From contig NZ_CP074126.1 in the NCBI RefSeq assembly GCF_018282095.1, forward strand, positions 4,624,341 through 4,688,340: 64,000 nucleotides of DNA, read 5' to 3'. Shown in pieces: positions 17,589 to 27,891 of this stretch; position 1 is the stretch's first letter, and the number at the start of each line of letters is the position of its first letter. The position numbers and the translations under genes are program-made. The notes beneath the pieces were generated by a model that was given only the letters and a program-made list of their open reading frames with translations, was not told the DNA's origin and searched no databases. Source of the DNA: Pseudovibrio brasiliensis (GTDB taxonomy: Bacteria > Pseudomonadota > Alphaproteobacteria > Rhizobiales > Stappiaceae).

Positions 17589-18041
17589 TCATGCCGCCGC
17601 TTTCCCCTTCATCATGTGAAGCCGGTCCGCCTCCTCTCGCAAAAGCTTGTAGCCAAGCTGCTCAATGAACACCTTCGCCGGATGCGTTCTGATGGGATTG
17701 AACGTCCAATGGCTGAAGCCCTTTTTCCGGATATCCTCCTCCGTACGCTCAAGCAGATACTTCGCCAATCCATATCGGCGAAAATCCGGATGCACATACA
17801 CGTTGAAGATATGGGCGCAGTCATTCTGGAGCCCCCAATAGCAATAGCCTCTGATCTCATCGGCCATTTCAGCAGCAAAAGTACGCGCCAGAACCTCTTC
17901 CATCCGCTTGCGGTGCACAGCTTCACACGCCTTCCACCGCTCAAAGTTCTGCGGTTCCAGCTCTGCCATATAATGAGCCTCAAGCTCCAGCAATGCCGGA
18001 AGATCCTTTGCTTCAGATACCCTGACTATGGGAACAACCAT
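17589..18041 (-). CDS. GNAT-family N-acetyltransferase
   Basis: The 150-residue protein has the GNAT acetyl-CoA site in V-Y-V-H-P-D-F-R-R-Y-G-L-A-K-Y-L-L (R-x-x-G-x-A) and the C-terminal K-V-F-I-E-Q-L-G-Y strand-turn. The N-terminus V-R-V-S-E-A-K-D-L-P-A-L is also typical. The acceptor substrate cannot be inferred. The ATG lies 11 bases after the carbonic anhydrase stop, so the two genes probably share a transcript, but a functional link is not evident. Confidence 0.85.
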   Translation of the reverse strand: MVVPIVRVSEAKDLPALLELEAHYMAELEPQNFERWKACEAVHRKRMEEVLARTFAAEMADEIRGYCYWGLQNDCAHIFNVYVHPDFRRYGLAKYLLERTEEDIRKKGFSHWTFNPIRTHPAKVFIEQLGYKLLREEADRLHMMKGKAAA

Positions 18042-18052
18042 CTGCGAACCTC

Positions 18053-18796
18053 TTATGTCACCAGCGTTACCTTACCCGTATCAAGGTCATACACCCCGCC
18101 AACAACCTTCAGCGTTCCCGCCTTGAAGTGCTTGTCCAATATGGGTGATGCCTGCTGCAAAGCGGTCGTCCCCCACTGCACATTCGCCTTGATCGCATTG
18201 ACGAGGATATCCCCCTTCTCCGCCTGCGCCTGCTGCACAGGGGGCCGAAGAAGCTCAACAAGCGTCTGGATATGTCCGGGGAACTGGTTGCCACTCTGCA
18301 CGGAGGAAATCGCCGCTTTCACCGCACCACACTTCTCGTGACCCAGCACCATGATCAGCTGCGTGCCCAGCACATCAACACAAAACTCAAGGCTGGCAAG
18401 CCCTTCCGGCGTCACAACATTTCCGGCCACACGCACAACGAAGAGATCCCCGCGCCCCGTATCAAACGCTAGTTCCGGCGCCACACGGGAATCCGCACAC
18501 CCGAGGATCGCTGCAAACGGGTTCTGCCCAGCGGCCAATGCGGCACGTGTGCTTTGGAAATCAGCGGGAGAGATATTCCCTTCAACGTAGCGCTTGTTAC
18601 CATCCATCAGACGCTTAAGCGCATCATCACCGCCAATCTCGTTCTTAGGAATAGGCGGCTCCTGCGCTCCGGCAGAAGAAACAGCACCAACACCACCCGT
18701 TGCCAGGGCAGCACCAAATACACCTGCCGTTTTCAGGAATTTGCGACGCTCCGGTGATCCAACCAGACCCGCTTTTTCATTGCACATCCAACACAT
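18053..18796 (-). CDS. Beta-class carbonic anhydrase with Tat signal
   Basis: The 247-residue protein has a twin-arginine signal near residue 17, E-R-R-K-F-L-K-T-A-G, with a hydrophobic stretch ending S-S-A-G-A-Q. The mature domain has the beta-CA zinc motifs C-A-D-S-R and H-E-K-C-G, 55-60 residues apart. It interconverts CO2 and bicarbonate, here outside the cytoplasm. The ATG at 18796 has AGGAGAA upstream; the longer frame begins only with TTG. Two cysteines before the Tat motif (M-C-W-M-C-N) are unusual. Confidence 0.9.
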   Translation of the reverse strand: MCWMCNEKAGLVGSPERRKFLKTAGVFGAALATGGVGAVSSAGAQEPPIPKNEIGGDDALKRLMDGNKRYVEGNISPADFQSTRAALAAGQNPFAAILGCADSRVAPELAFDTGRGDLFVVRVAGNVVTPEGLASLEFCVDVLGTQLIMVLGHEKCGAVKAAISSVQSGNQFPGHIQTLVELLRPPVQQAQAEKGDILVNAIKANVQWGTTALQQASPILDKHFKAGTLKVVGGVYDLDTGKVTLVT

Positions 18797-18910
18797 AGGC
18801 TTCTCCTGGCCAAACAAACAAAAGTTGCCGCCAGCCTAAAAGCCCATTCTGGACATTCTGTTGTTGAATTGAGGGAAACAGCCCTAAACGAAAAGAACTC
18901 GCAATCGCAC

Positions 18911-19378
18911 CTAAATTTCTCTTTCCAGCCGCGGCCCAATTTCTCTGAATTCGTTATTAAGATAAAAACTCAGAGTAGTCTTCCAGGCTGGCTGATGCGG
19001 CGCCCCCACTTCGAGATAGGGCCAGTCCATCTCCTGCCCCTTCAGCACTGCATGCTGTAAAAGGCACTTCCCAACACCAGCACACCTGCCAGAAGGCACA
19101 ACGTAAAACTCGACGATCTCACCAAAGCGCCCACCAGCATAAATGGCCTTCTTCTCCGCCAGCGTAATCAGCCCCAGCAGCTCCCCATCTGATCTGGCCA
19201 GATAAGCCCAGTAGCGGGAACCATCATCGGTCAGAATATCCTCCGCCGTGCTGCGGAACTCCCTCACATCCAGCTCATCATCCGGCCAAAGCTCACTCTC
19301 CATCGCAAAGACAAGTTCCCCCAAGCGATGGGCATCTGCTTCTCGGGCAGGCTCAACGGTAATCTCATCGAATATCAC
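18911..19378 (-). CDS. GNAT-family N-acetyltransferase
   Basis: The 155-residue product has GNAT strands 4-5 in E-I-V-E-F-Y-V-V-P-S-G-R-C-A-G-V-G-K-C-L-L (R-x-x-G-x-G variant) and a C-terminal S-F-Y-L-N-N-E-F-R-E. The mid-protein W-A-Y-L-A-R-S-D-G-E-L-L-G-L block fits aminoglycoside acetyltransferase-like members. The substrate is unknown. It is a single gene between the carbonic anhydrase and the glycosyltransferase, all on the minus strand. Confidence 0.82.
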   Translation of the reverse strand: MIFDEITVEPAREADAHRLGELVFAMESELWPDDELDVREFRSTAEDILTDDGSRYWAYLARSDGELLGLITLAEKKAIYAGGRFGEIVEFYVVPSGRCAGVGKCLLQHAVLKGQEMDWPYLEVGAPHQPAWKTTLSFYLNNEFREIGPRLEREI

Positions 19379-19477
19379 GGACCAATCTCCCTGATCTCAA
19401 ATCGCCAGCAAGAGCCTAGCAATTTTAGGAGAGCCTACCCATTCCCAAAACTGGGAGAACCTGAACGCAAAAAGGCA

Positions 19478-21013
19478 TCACTTCAGGGAGGCCTGATCAC
19501 TCCCCTCCACAATAATGAAGCTATAATCGAACGGATACTTGGACCAGTGATGATAAGGCGCTGCTTCGATATGGATCTCACTGGATGGAAGTGGCTTCCC
19601 TTTCAGCTTCTCATAAAGCGCCTTCATATTATCCGGCACAGCCTTCGTATGCCCCTTCCAAAGCACAGCAACAGGATAGGCATAGTTGATATCAATGCCG
19701 GAATACTCAGGAATAGTCACCGCCCAGTTCGGTTTCAGATCCCCAATGTTTCCGGCAATGCTGTGCGAGGTCGTAAGCACACTGCGCACGCCATACTGCG
19801 CAAGCGTATCAACAATAGCCTGCGATGGCAGCGAATGCGCACTCGGTTTCTTGAAGCTACCGTAAGCGAAGTTAAAAGGAATGAGCACAACGATCACCAC
19901 AGCCAGAATACAGGCCGTTCCAAGCACAATCTTGGCCTGTCGCATGGAAACATCGGCGAATAACCACAGCGAAGCAACGAGCGGTGCCAGAAACAGGATC
20001 GGCTGAAGCCACCTGTCCTTCACATTGGTCGCCCCACTGGCAATCACAGAGACCGCAGCAATAATCAGCCCAAACACCACCACAAGCGTCAGTAGTTTCC
20101 GGAAAGGTTCATTCACATACTGATCATGCTGTTCCTCATCCTTCCAGTAAAAGCTCGTCGCCCATGCACAGAAGAACAGAACCACAGCCACAATAACAAA
20201 CTGAAGCGCTGCATTGATCAGAGAAAAGAACCCGGTCAAAAAATGCCGCTCAACCTTATCAATCCCAAACTTATGAACCCGCGCGTAGATTAGATCCTGA
20301 TTATCAAACATCCAAAATACCGACGGAACCAGCAGGACCAAGGCAACACAAGCAGAAACAGCGATGTACTTAGAGCAAAGAAAACGACGCCCTTGCTCAA
20401 TACAAAACCCCGCCACAATCAAAGCTGCAAATAGAAAGAGGTAATTATATTTGGAAAGCGCCCCAGCCGCGATCACCACCCCAAACACAGCAGCCCGCCA
20501 CCAGCTCGGCTTTTGAATGCAGGAAATGAAAAGATAAACGGTCCACGCTGAACAGGCGAACATCAAAACCGAATGGCTCAACGCTCGCTGTGACTCCCAG
20601 GAGATCTGCGGCAAAAACAGCAACGCCACCGTCCCAATCGCCGCTAGTGTCTTATCCGAAACTTTCCGGGCAGTCAGCCAAACACCCAAATATCCAAGGA
20701 ACAACAGGGAGTTCTTCAGCAACGCCGTTGCAAAAAGCCCTTTGCCAAATACCGAGAAGAAAATGATCGTCAACCACGTATAAAGCGGCGGCTGCGGCCC
20801 ATACCCAAGCTGAAAACTCTGCGCCGCAATAATCTGCTCCGCTTCATCCAAACCCAAGACGGGAGAAGCAAAGTACCGAACGAGTGTCTGAGCAATGAAA
20901 TACCCAGCAAGAAGCCAGACAAAATAGTCCGTAATGAACTCCGCCCACTTATCAGAAGCAATGGCACATTGAATTCTTGGAAGGAAACCCTGATCTTGCA
21001 GCATCTGCACCAT
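19478..21013 (-). CDS. Glycosyltransferase family 39 (ArnT/PMT-like) membrane protein
   Basis: The 511-residue integral membrane protein has about 11-12 hydrophobic segments. The first periplasmic loop carries L-G-L-D-E-A-E-Q-I-I, the conserved acidic motif of lipid-dependent GT39/ArnT enzymes, followed by Q-P-P-L-Y-T-W-L. Such enzymes move a sugar from an undecaprenyl carrier to lipid A or another envelope acceptor. The soluble C-terminal domain (about residues 395-511) is also typical. No donor-synthesis genes lie nearby, so the sugar is unknown. An ATG three codons further in is also possible. Confidence 0.85.
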   Translation of the reverse strand: MVQMLQDQGFLPRIQCAIASDKWAEFITDYFVWLLAGYFIAQTLVRYFASPVLGLDEAEQIIAAQSFQLGYGPQPPLYTWLTIIFFSVFGKGLFATALLKNSLLFLGYLGVWLTARKVSDKTLAAIGTVALLFLPQISWESQRALSHSVLMFACSAWTVYLFISCIQKPSWWRAAVFGVVIAAGALSKYNYLFLFAALIVAGFCIEQGRRFLCSKYIAVSACVALVLLVPSVFWMFDNQDLIYARVHKFGIDKVERHFLTGFFSLINAALQFVIVAVVLFFCAWATSFYWKDEEQHDQYVNEPFRKLLTLVVVFGLIIAAVSVIASGATNVKDRWLQPILFLAPLVASLWLFADVSMRQAKIVLGTACILAVVIVVLIPFNFAYGSFKKPSAHSLPSQAIVDTLAQYGVRSVLTTSHSIAGNIGDLKPNWAVTIPEYSGIDINYAYPVAVLWKGHTKAVPDNMKALYEKLKGKPLPSSEIHIEAAPYHHWSKYPFDYSFIIVEGSDQASLK

Positions 21014-21113
21014 GCGCAGTTAGCGACGCTTGAGCGCCTTGTTTTCTTTCCCTCCACCATACCCAACACAACTAAGCATTGCCTTTCGGCATTCATTAAA
21101 ACCAACCCACCAA

Positions 21114-21147
21114 TAAAAAAGCCCTCGCAAGCATTACCTGCGAAGGC
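21114..21147 (-). terminator. Rho-independent terminator of purH
   Basis: Read on the minus strand, GCCTTCGCA and TGCGAGGGC form a stem with a 9-base loop, followed by TTTTTTATT. It starts about 25 bases past the purH stop. Confidence 0.8.
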
Positions 21148-21173
21148 TCAGAGCAATTAGATTATGTCACCTG

Positions 21174-22790
21174 TTAGTGGCGGAAGTGACGCATTCCGGT
21201 GACGACCATTGCCAGACCAGCTTCATCAGCGGCTTTGATCACTTCATCATCGCGCATGGAACCACCCGGCTGAATAACAGCCGTCGCGCCAGCTTCAGCC
21301 GCAAAAAGGAGGCCATCAGCAAACGGAAAGAACGCATCAGACGCAACCACACAGCCTTTGGTGAGAGGCTCAGCAAGGCCTGCTGCTTCAGCCGCATCCT
21401 CAGCTTTGCGAGCTGCAATGCGAGCGCTGTCCACGCGGCTCATCTGCCCTGCACCGATGCCAACGGTAGCACCGTCTTTCACGTAAACGATCGCATTGGA
21501 TTTCACATGCTTGCCAACACGGAAGGCCATTTTCAGATCAGCCAGTTCCTGTTCGGATGGTGCACGCTTTGTCACCACTTTCAGATCTAGATCATCAACA
21601 ACACCATTGTCACGATCCTGAACCAGCAAGCCACCGGAAACAGTCTTCACATAAAGACCCTTAGCGCGTGGATCGGAAAGACCACCGGTCAGAAGCAGAC
21701 GCAGGTTCTTCTTCTTAGCAACCAGTGCAATCGCTTCCTCAGTCGCATCAGGAGCTATGATAACCTCGGTGAAGATCTTGGTGATCTCAGCCGCAGCATC
21801 CGCATCCAGAGTTCCGTTCAGCGCAACAATGCCGCCAAATGCAGAAACCGGATCGCAGGCCAGAGCCTTCTCATAAGCTTCTTTCAGCGTAGGCGCTTCA
21901 GCAACACCGCATGGGTTCGCGTGCTTGATGATAGCAACAGCCGCTGTACGCGCAGGATCAAACTCGGAAACCAGCTCAAACGCGGCATCCGTATCATTGA
22001 TGTTGTTGTAAGAAAGCTGCTTACCCTGCACCTGTCGAGCAGTCGCAACACCCGGGCGTTGCTCACCGGTTACATAGAAGCCCGCTGCCTGATGCGGGTT
22101 CTCACCATAACGCATCACTTCATTCAGCTTGCCACCAATCGCGCGATAGTCAGGCGCAGCTTCATCAATCTGCTCCGCCATCCAGTTGGAAACGGCAGCG
22201 TCATAAGCAGCGGTGCGGGCAAATGCCTTCTGCGCCAGCTTTTTACGAAGAGCAATTGGAGACTGTCCATTATGCGTATCCATAGCTACGATCACAGCAG
22301 CGTAGTCAGCTGGATCAACAACAGTGGTCACATAAGCATGGTTCTTCGCCGCTGCACGGGTCATCGCCGGGCCGCCAATGTCGATATTCTCGACACCATT
22401 TGCGTAGTCAGCACCAGAAGCGACAGTGTCTTCAAATGGGTAAAGGTTCACACAAAGAAGGTCGATACCGGTAATGCCATGCTCGTCCATCGCAGCAACG
22501 TGCTCAGCATCATCACGAATGCTCAGCAGACCACCGTGAACCATAGGATGCAGCGTCTTAACGCGGCCATCCATGATTTCAGGGAAACCAGTAACCTCAG
22601 AAATGTCTTTAACTGGAAGGCCAGCCTCAGCGATGGTTTTGCGAGTACCGCCTGTTGAGATCAGCTCAACCCCACGTTCGGAGAGAGCTTTTGCAAATTC
22701 AACAAGACCGGTTTTATCGGAGACAGAAAGAAGCGCGCGCTTAACCGATACGAGTTCAGGTATCGGAACGCCTTTGGAGACAACGGCCAT
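21174..22790 (-). CDS. purH: Bifunctional AICAR formyltransferase / IMP cyclohydrolase
   Basis: The 538-residue PurH catalyses the last two steps of IMP synthesis. The N-terminal cyclohydrolase (residues 1-200) has [11 protein letters not shown] and S-T-G-G-T. The formyltransferase part has the catalytic K-H pair in I-I-K-H-A-N-P-C-G and ends [15 protein letters not shown], with terminal M-R-H-F-R-H. The ATG at 22790 fits the family start; the upstream extension is not conserved. Heparinase and rsmB lie upstream in the order conserved among Hyphomicrobiales. CCTTTAGG/CCTAAAGG (about 22908-22938) lies in the gap before it. Confidence 0.97.
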   Translation of the reverse strand: MAVVSKGVPIPELVSVKRALLSVSDKTGLVEFAKALSERGVELISTGGTRKTIAEAGLPVKDISEVTGFPEIMDGRVKTLHPMVHGGLLSIRDDAEHVAAMDEHGITGIDLLCVNLYPFEDTVASGADYANGVENIDIGGPAMTRAAAKNHAYVTTVVDPADYAAVIVAMDTHNGQSPIALRKKLAQKAFARTAAYDAAVSNWMAEQIDEAAPDYRAIGGKLNEVMRYGENPHQAAGFYVTGEQRPGVATARQVQGKQLSYNNINDTDAAFELVSEFDPARTAAVAIIKHANPCGVAEAPTLKEAYEKALACDPVSAFGGIVALNGTLDADAAAEITKIFTEVIIAPDATEEAIALVAKKKNLRLLLTGGLSDPRAKGLYVKTVSGGLLVQDRDNGVVDDLDLKVVTKRAPSEQELADLKMAFRVGKHVKSNAIVYVKDGATVGIGAGQMSRVDSARIAARKAEDAAEAAGLAEPLTKGCVVASDAFFPFADGLLFAAEAGATAVIQPGGSMRDDEVIKAADEAGLAMVVTGMRHFRH

Positions 22791-22955
22791 GGGTAAAAGC
22801 CTTATTCTCTGAAAGAGGAAATAGAAGGGTTTGACGCCCGCCAAATAACACTTATTCACAGCCGTGGGAACCCATTTAATAGGGTGTAAGGCGGGTTTGA
22901 CGGGTAACCTTTAGGAGCAGTTTACATCCCCTAAAGGGCAGGGGAATAAATGACG

Positions 22956-24671
22956 TTAGGTCTTCCGCCGTCCCTTCGCAGATGCTGTCTTTCTCAACAT
23001 CCACGTCACGCTCTGCGCTTCTTTCACACCCAGCGTAATTACGATCTGCTGCGTCTGACGATGGCCGAACACGTCTGACAGATAGATTGATTCTTCAACG
23101 GAGAACCCTAGCCCTTCAGCTGTAAACTCCCACGCCTCACCATCAGCACACTGCAAAACAGCGGCATCACCCATTGGCAACATGGTACAAGTGACTTGCG
23201 GATGAAGATGGAACCGAATGGTCACCGTCTCTTCCTCAGCCTTGTCAGATATTGGTTTGAAGCGATCAATACCGTCCAAAACCGTGCCATCGCGTGAAAG
23301 CGTCAGATCACGTTCGTGAACAATACCATAGCGATCCACATACCCATCATGGCTCGCAATCACACGGTCAGAAAGATCAGTATCCTGCCGTTCAGCAGAA
23401 ACATCTTTCGGACCGGACAGAACCGGATTTCCCAGTACCTTGTCGAAGCGAGATGATGTCAGGAAACGACAAGAGGAAGCATCACCAATACCGGCAGTGG
23501 AATGAGCAGCCGTAGAACGTGCCACCATCTTCCACGCAACTTGCTCACGCGTAGAGACCCCGCAGTTCACTACAATACGGTTGCGCTTTGAGGAGAACTC
23601 GAAAGACAAACAACCAGCATGTGTGCTGTTAGAAAAGCGTGTTGGTGGTGGAGCACCAACATCCATCACCACCAGACTATCACCACCAGTCAGGCGTTGA
23701 TAGCCAGAATGAGGCGCACTCACAGGAGGCGTTCCACGAGCATCATCATAAGCGAGGATCGTTGCAACCACATCACCCGGCGTGGAAGCCATACCGTTGA
23801 AGTGAGCAAAGGAACCATCACCATGACGGAAGAAGCGGATCATCGGCATCATACGGTCGATGGATTCCATCATGACCGGAGAAACTGTTTGCCCTTGCAT
23901 CACAAGTGCCTGGCGGATTGGTAGCAGATCAACGAGGATCTCGATGATGGCACCCGGATACCGAGAGATATGTCCACCATCTGGAAGGATCTGGCGTTTC
24001 AGCTCCTGATCAAGCCGCTTCAACGCCTGCTTGATATGGCGCCCCTGCCCGTCCATGGAAACAGTCGCACACGCATTTGCCATAGCAACGGTTAAACGTG
24101 GCAGCCCATCTGGCGCTTTGTTCATCGTTTTGCGCAGGAAACGCACCTGGCGGAACAATGAACGCATAAAGGCACGATAGAAATCAGCTTCGCATCCGGT
24201 CAGCAACAACGGAGATTGCGCCATCCAGCTCAGAACACGGCGAGCAACAACTTCCTGCTTCCAGCCGATGTCATGCCAGCGACCACAGGTCTTGATCCAG
24301 TCTTCAACCAATGCACGAGCATTCTGCTGTGCCATATTGGTTTCAGCAGCACGCAAATGACGGAGCCAGGAAAAACCGTGCAGAGCTTTTGCCCATTGCA
24401 GATTCGGAGGCTCAACATCAAACGGAGACTGACCGCCAACCTCAACCAGATGTCCTGCAAACAGGAAGCGTCCAGCGTAGATATCAGCGGCATTCGTAGC
24501 GTCTGCAGTGCGAAGGTCCTGAGGAGCAATAAGAAGACGCGATGGCGCACTCCCGAACGAGAACATGCGGAACATTGATCCCCCGCGTGCCCAGTTCAGG
24601 CTGTTTTGAGCCATGTTTTGTGTCAAAAGGCTAAGGATTCTGAGCCTTTCGGACACTGTTGCGCCCGTCAT
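22956..24671 (-). CDS. Heparinase II/III family protein
   Basis: The 571-residue protein has the two-part layout of the family. The N-terminal alpha/alpha toroid (to about residue 330) includes W-L-R-H-L-R-A-A-E and L-P-D-G-G-H-I-S-R-Y-P-G. The C-terminal beta-sandwich contains H-A-G-C-L-S-F-E-F-S and N-C-G-V-S-T. Polysaccharide lyases of this type act on uronic-acid glycans, but the alphaproteobacterial members between rsmB and purH have no proven substrate. No signal peptide is apparent, so an intracellular or envelope-assembly role is possible. Confidence 0.88.
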   Translation of the reverse strand: MTGATVSERLRILSLLTQNMAQNSLNWARGGSMFRMFSFGSAPSRLLIAPQDLRTADATNAADIYAGRFLFAGHLVEVGGQSPFDVEPPNLQWAKALHGFSWLRHLRAAETNMAQQNARALVEDWIKTCGRWHDIGWKQEVVARRVLSWMAQSPLLLTGCEADFYRAFMRSLFRQVRFLRKTMNKAPDGLPRLTVAMANACATVSMDGQGRHIKQALKRLDQELKRQILPDGGHISRYPGAIIEILVDLLPIRQALVMQGQTVSPVMMESIDRMMPMIRFFRHGDGSFAHFNGMASTPGDVVATILAYDDARGTPPVSAPHSGYQRLTGGDSLVVMDVGAPPPTRFSNSTHAGCLSFEFSSKRNRIVVNCGVSTREQVAWKMVARSTAAHSTAGIGDASSCRFLTSSRFDKVLGNPVLSGPKDVSAERQDTDLSDRVIASHDGYVDRYGIVHERDLTLSRDGTVLDGIDRFKPISDKAEEETVTIRFHLHPQVTCTMLPMGDAAVLQCADGEAWEFTAEGLGFSVEESIYLSDVFGHRQTQQIVITLGVKEAQSVTWMLRKTASAKGRRKT

Positions 24672-24689
24672 ACCCCTTCAGCTCTCCGC

Positions 24690-24795
24690 TATAGCGTATT
24701 CCCGAAAACCATAGGCTTTCAAATAAGGAAACGCGTAAAAACAAAGATTTAGAGCGTGATCTATAAATGCGTTTTGCAACCGCACGCTCTAAACC
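24690..24795. repeat. Dispersed palindromic intergenic repeat, copy 2
   Basis: The core GCGTATTCCCGAAAA begins near 24697, with a degenerate right arm ending GGAAACGCG (about 24728-24736). A further imperfect repeat follows: T-T-A-G-A-G-C-G-T-G at about 24750 and C-G-C-A-C-G-C-T-C-T-A-A at about 24781. It fills most of the gap between rsmB and the heparinase gene. Confidence 0.5.
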
Positions 24796-24887
24796 AAACT
24801 TAATAAATGGTTTGCGCCCAAGCTCTTTAAATCTCGTTAACCATGCTCAATTTGCGCAAATCCTTAGTGACATTCCACCACCTCTTT

Positions 24888-26336
24888 TTACGAGAGGCGC
24901 AAACGAGCAGCGAAGAAGCCGTCCAATCCACCGGATGTTTTACCAGATGATGGGTTCTGACCCGGCATCGCACGGAAGTCGCCTTGGGAGTTGATCGCCT
25001 CGGCAACGCCGCCGAGTTCTTCTGCCGTCACAGGCACGCGCTGCACCTCTGGATGCTCCAGCAGCAAGCGTTGAATTTGCAGTTCACCCTCTTCCTGTTC
25101 CAGTGAACAGGTGCAGTAAACCAGCGAACCGCCCGGTTTCAGCCAACCCAATGCTTTTTCGAGCAGTTCGTACTGCAGATCAGCCAGCTTGAGCACATCA
25201 TCTTCACGCTTCAGCCAAGCCACATCAGGGTGGCGGCGAATGGTTCCGGTGGCAGAACACGGCGCATCAAGAAGGATCGCATCAAACAGATCAATCGGCA
25301 CAAATTCACGAAGATCAGAGACTTCAGTCTCAGCTTCCAAACCAACGCGCTTCAGATTCTGCGTTAGGCGCTGCAAACGACGCGCTGAGATATCGACAGC
25401 GGTAACATTCGCACCAGCGGCTGCCAGCTGCATGGTTTTACCGCCCGGTGCTGCACACAGATCAGCAACCACTTTACCTTTGATGTCGCCCAGCAAACGA
25501 GCAGGAACAGCTGCCGCAGCATCCTGAACCCACCATTTACCGTCATCAAAGCCCTCAAGCTTTTCAATAGGTCCATCTGGCTGAAGACGTACGGAATAGC
25601 CAAGCTGCACTTCACCGCCCAGCTTTTCAGCCCACGCTTCACGATCAGCAGGGACAGTCAAGTCCAGATACGGCTCAGTCATATGCGCAGCGGACATCGC
25701 GCGCGCGGCCTCTTCACCGTAAACTTCGCACCAACGCGCAAACATCCACTCAGGCGCATTCAGCTTCTCAGCATCCTGCTCTGCAATGATAGCAGCACCT
25801 TCACGTGTAGCCCGACGCAGAACCGCATTGACGAGGTTCTTGTATGGCTTCGCACGTCCATCACGACCAGCCAGCGTCACTGCGAGGGACACCGCCGCAT
25901 GATCAGGCACAGACATAAAGAACAGCTGTGCCATAGCAACGTGCAGAATATCAAGAACACGACCAGTTTTCTCTGGGATTGGACGATCAAGGAAGCGATC
26001 AATCACATCCTGTATCTGACCACGACGGCGCAGTGCAGTACCGATAATCGCACGAACCAAAGCACGATCATTCGGCTCAAGACGCTTGTAGCCAGGATGG
26101 CCATTGTTCAGATCAAGCTCACCGTCCAGCGGCATACGCTTGCTGAGCACTTTGCCCAAAAGGTCCGTCGCTGCCTTACGCGCCGCATAACCGGGATCTT
26201 TGAAAGTGCCCTCTACGCTATCCACCTCAGAAGCTTGATCATTGCCTTTTGGAGTCTTCGGTGCTCCAGAACGCTTTCTCCCCTTGAACTTGGAGTTTTT
26301 GCCCTGAGAAGATGTGTTCTTACGCTCTGCGCTCAT
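24888..26336 (-). CDS. rsmB: 16S rRNA (cytosine-5) methyltransferase RsmB
   Basis: The 482-residue protein starts with a basic, low-complexity tail (S-S-Q-G-K-N-S-K-F-K-G-R-K-R). A NusB-like RNA-binding domain (about residues 50-190) and an S-adenosylmethionine methyltransferase domain follow. Key motifs are A-A-P-G-G-K-T (SAM site), D-A-P-C-S-A-T-G-T-I-R-R-H-P-D (release Cys) and Y-C-T-C-S (nucleophile Cys). It methylates C967 of 16S rRNA or the equivalent base. Confidence 0.94.
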   Translation of the reverse strand: MSAERKNTSSQGKNSKFKGRKRSGAPKTPKGNDQASEVDSVEGTFKDPGYAARKAATDLLGKVLSKRMPLDGELDLNNGHPGYKRLEPNDRALVRAIIGTALRRRGQIQDVIDRFLDRPIPEKTGRVLDILHVAMAQLFFMSVPDHAAVSLAVTLAGRDGRAKPYKNLVNAVLRRATREGAAIIAEQDAEKLNAPEWMFARWCEVYGEEAARAMSAAHMTEPYLDLTVPADREAWAEKLGGEVQLGYSVRLQPDGPIEKLEGFDDGKWWVQDAAAAVPARLLGDIKGKVVADLCAAPGGKTMQLAAAGANVTAVDISARRLQRLTQNLKRVGLEAETEVSDLREFVPIDLFDAILLDAPCSATGTIRRHPDVAWLKREDDVLKLADLQYELLEKALGWLKPGGSLVYCTCSLEQEEGELQIQRLLLEHPEVQRVPVTAEELGGVAEAINSQGDFRAMPGQNPSSGKTSGGLDGFFAARLRLS

Positions 26337-26654
26337 CGTTGATCCATGTATTCCAGAATGTGTCGCCAGATCCTCGGCGCCAACTATTCTTGTAAAGATG
26401 CATTCTTGCGTGAAAGGCTTCTGTCAGAAACCGGAGTGGACCGTCTGGTTCCACTAGAAGTTTTGGCGGATTACTGCCAATTGTCACCATAGGAGAACTG
26501 TCAAATCCCGCTCGGCTAACCACAGAACTTTTAATATTGCAAAGACAATTTGGGAAGCTCGAATAGTTATTCAGGTAAACACGGCACAATCAACAAAGCA
26601 AATGCGGAAGACGTCCCGCATTCGCAGTTTTCTCTTGCTTTTTGGCCTTCTGGC

Positions 26655-27680
26655 TTAACCCCAGGGCCCTTTAGGCTTGCGAGGTTCATCGCGGCCAGAT
26701 TGCTCACCACCACGGCGCTGTCCGGTGATACCAGCAGAACCCCATGGACCACTTGGACGACGGGCATCACGTTGCGGCTGCGCATTGGATGTTTCACGAA
26801 CACCAAAATGACCGCCACCAGCACTCCGCATTTCAGAAAAACCACCTTCTGACGCCATCTCACGAAGCGCGGCGATACGGTTATCCGTGTTCGGGTGGGT
26901 AGAGAACAGGTTATCCATGTTCTGGCCGGAGAGCGGGTTGATGATGAACATATGCGCCGTTGCCGGGTTATGCTCTGCATCCTCATTCACCACACGTGCT
27001 GCACCACCCGCAATCTTATGTAGGGCAGAAGCAAGCCACAGCGGGTTACCACAGATCTGCGCACCCATGCGGTCAGCCGCATACTCACGTGTTCTGGAAA
27101 TCGCCATCTGAACCAGAGCCGCCGCCATTGGCGCCAGGAACATCATCAGGATCGAACCAATCAAACCAAGCGGGTTATTGCGGTTTCCTCCAAAGAAGAA
27201 TGCGAAGTTCGCCAACATGGAGATCGCACCAGCAATCGTCGCCGTAATCGTCATGATCAGCGTGTCACGGTTTTTCACGTGCGCCAGCTCGTGCGCCATA
27301 ACGCCAGCTACTTCTTCTTTTGTCAGGCTGTTCAGCAAACCGGTCGTCGCGGCCACCGCCGCATTTTCAGGGTTTCGGCCCGTTGCAAACGCGTTTGGCT
27401 GCGGATTGTTGATCACATAAACCTTCGGCATTGGCAGTTCAGCACGTGCCGCCATGGTACGAACCATACCATATAGCTCCGGAGCCTGACGCTCATCCAC
27501 CTCCTGCGCATGGTGCATGGCCAAAACCATGCGATCCGAATTCCAGTAGGAGAAGATGTTCATGCCACCAGCGATCAGTAGCGCAATCAGCATGCCGGTT
27601 TGGCCGCCAATCATGAAGCCAATACCCATAAACAAAGCGGTCATCGCCGCAAGCAGCATGCCGGTCCGTACATAGTTCAT
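26655..27680 (-). CDS. htpX: Membrane zinc metalloprotease HtpX
   Basis: The 341-residue protein has two N-terminal helices, the zinc site [12 protein letters not shown], two more helices, and the third ligand Glu in S-R-T-R-E-Y-A-A-D. HtpX degrades misfolded inner-membrane proteins. The last about 50 residues are a Pro/Gly/Arg-rich tail ending K-P-K-G-P-W-G; a W-G-S-A-G block makes it partly repetitive. Such tails occur in alphaproteobacterial HtpX. It lies upstream of rsmB on the same strand, after a gap of about 320 bases. Confidence 0.95.
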   Translation of the reverse strand: MNYVRTGMLLAAMTALFMGIGFMIGGQTGMLIALLIAGGMNIFSYWNSDRMVLAMHHAQEVDERQAPELYGMVRTMAARAELPMPKVYVINNPQPNAFATGRNPENAAVAATTGLLNSLTKEEVAGVMAHELAHVKNRDTLIMTITATIAGAISMLANFAFFFGGNRNNPLGLIGSILMMFLAPMAAALVQMAISRTREYAADRMGAQICGNPLWLASALHKIAGGAARVVNEDAEHNPATAHMFIINPLSGQNMDNLFSTHPNTDNRIAALREMASEGGFSEMRSAGGGHFGVRETSNAQPQRDARRPSGPWGSAGITGQRRGGEQSGRDEPRKPKGPWG

Positions 27681-27891
27681 GGTTTCAACGCTCCAATCTG
27701 TTCTCTAATTCGCCAATTTCGGCAGTCGTCCATCAATGAACGCGGTGCCCATTGCAAAACACAGGCTCTCGCGCCTATATCTAAGCCTACGCGATCATTG
27801 TGAAACTACCACTACCTGCTTAAGTGGTAGCTCCAAATGGCAAACGCAAGCTTACAGAAGCGATAAGCAGCATCAGCCAACGGGGATTGAA

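Noticed and set aside
26320-26589. 89-codon minus-strand frame between htpX and rsmB
   Set aside because: It overlaps the start of rsmB and has a poor start and no recognised motif; a real short gene cannot be fully excluded.
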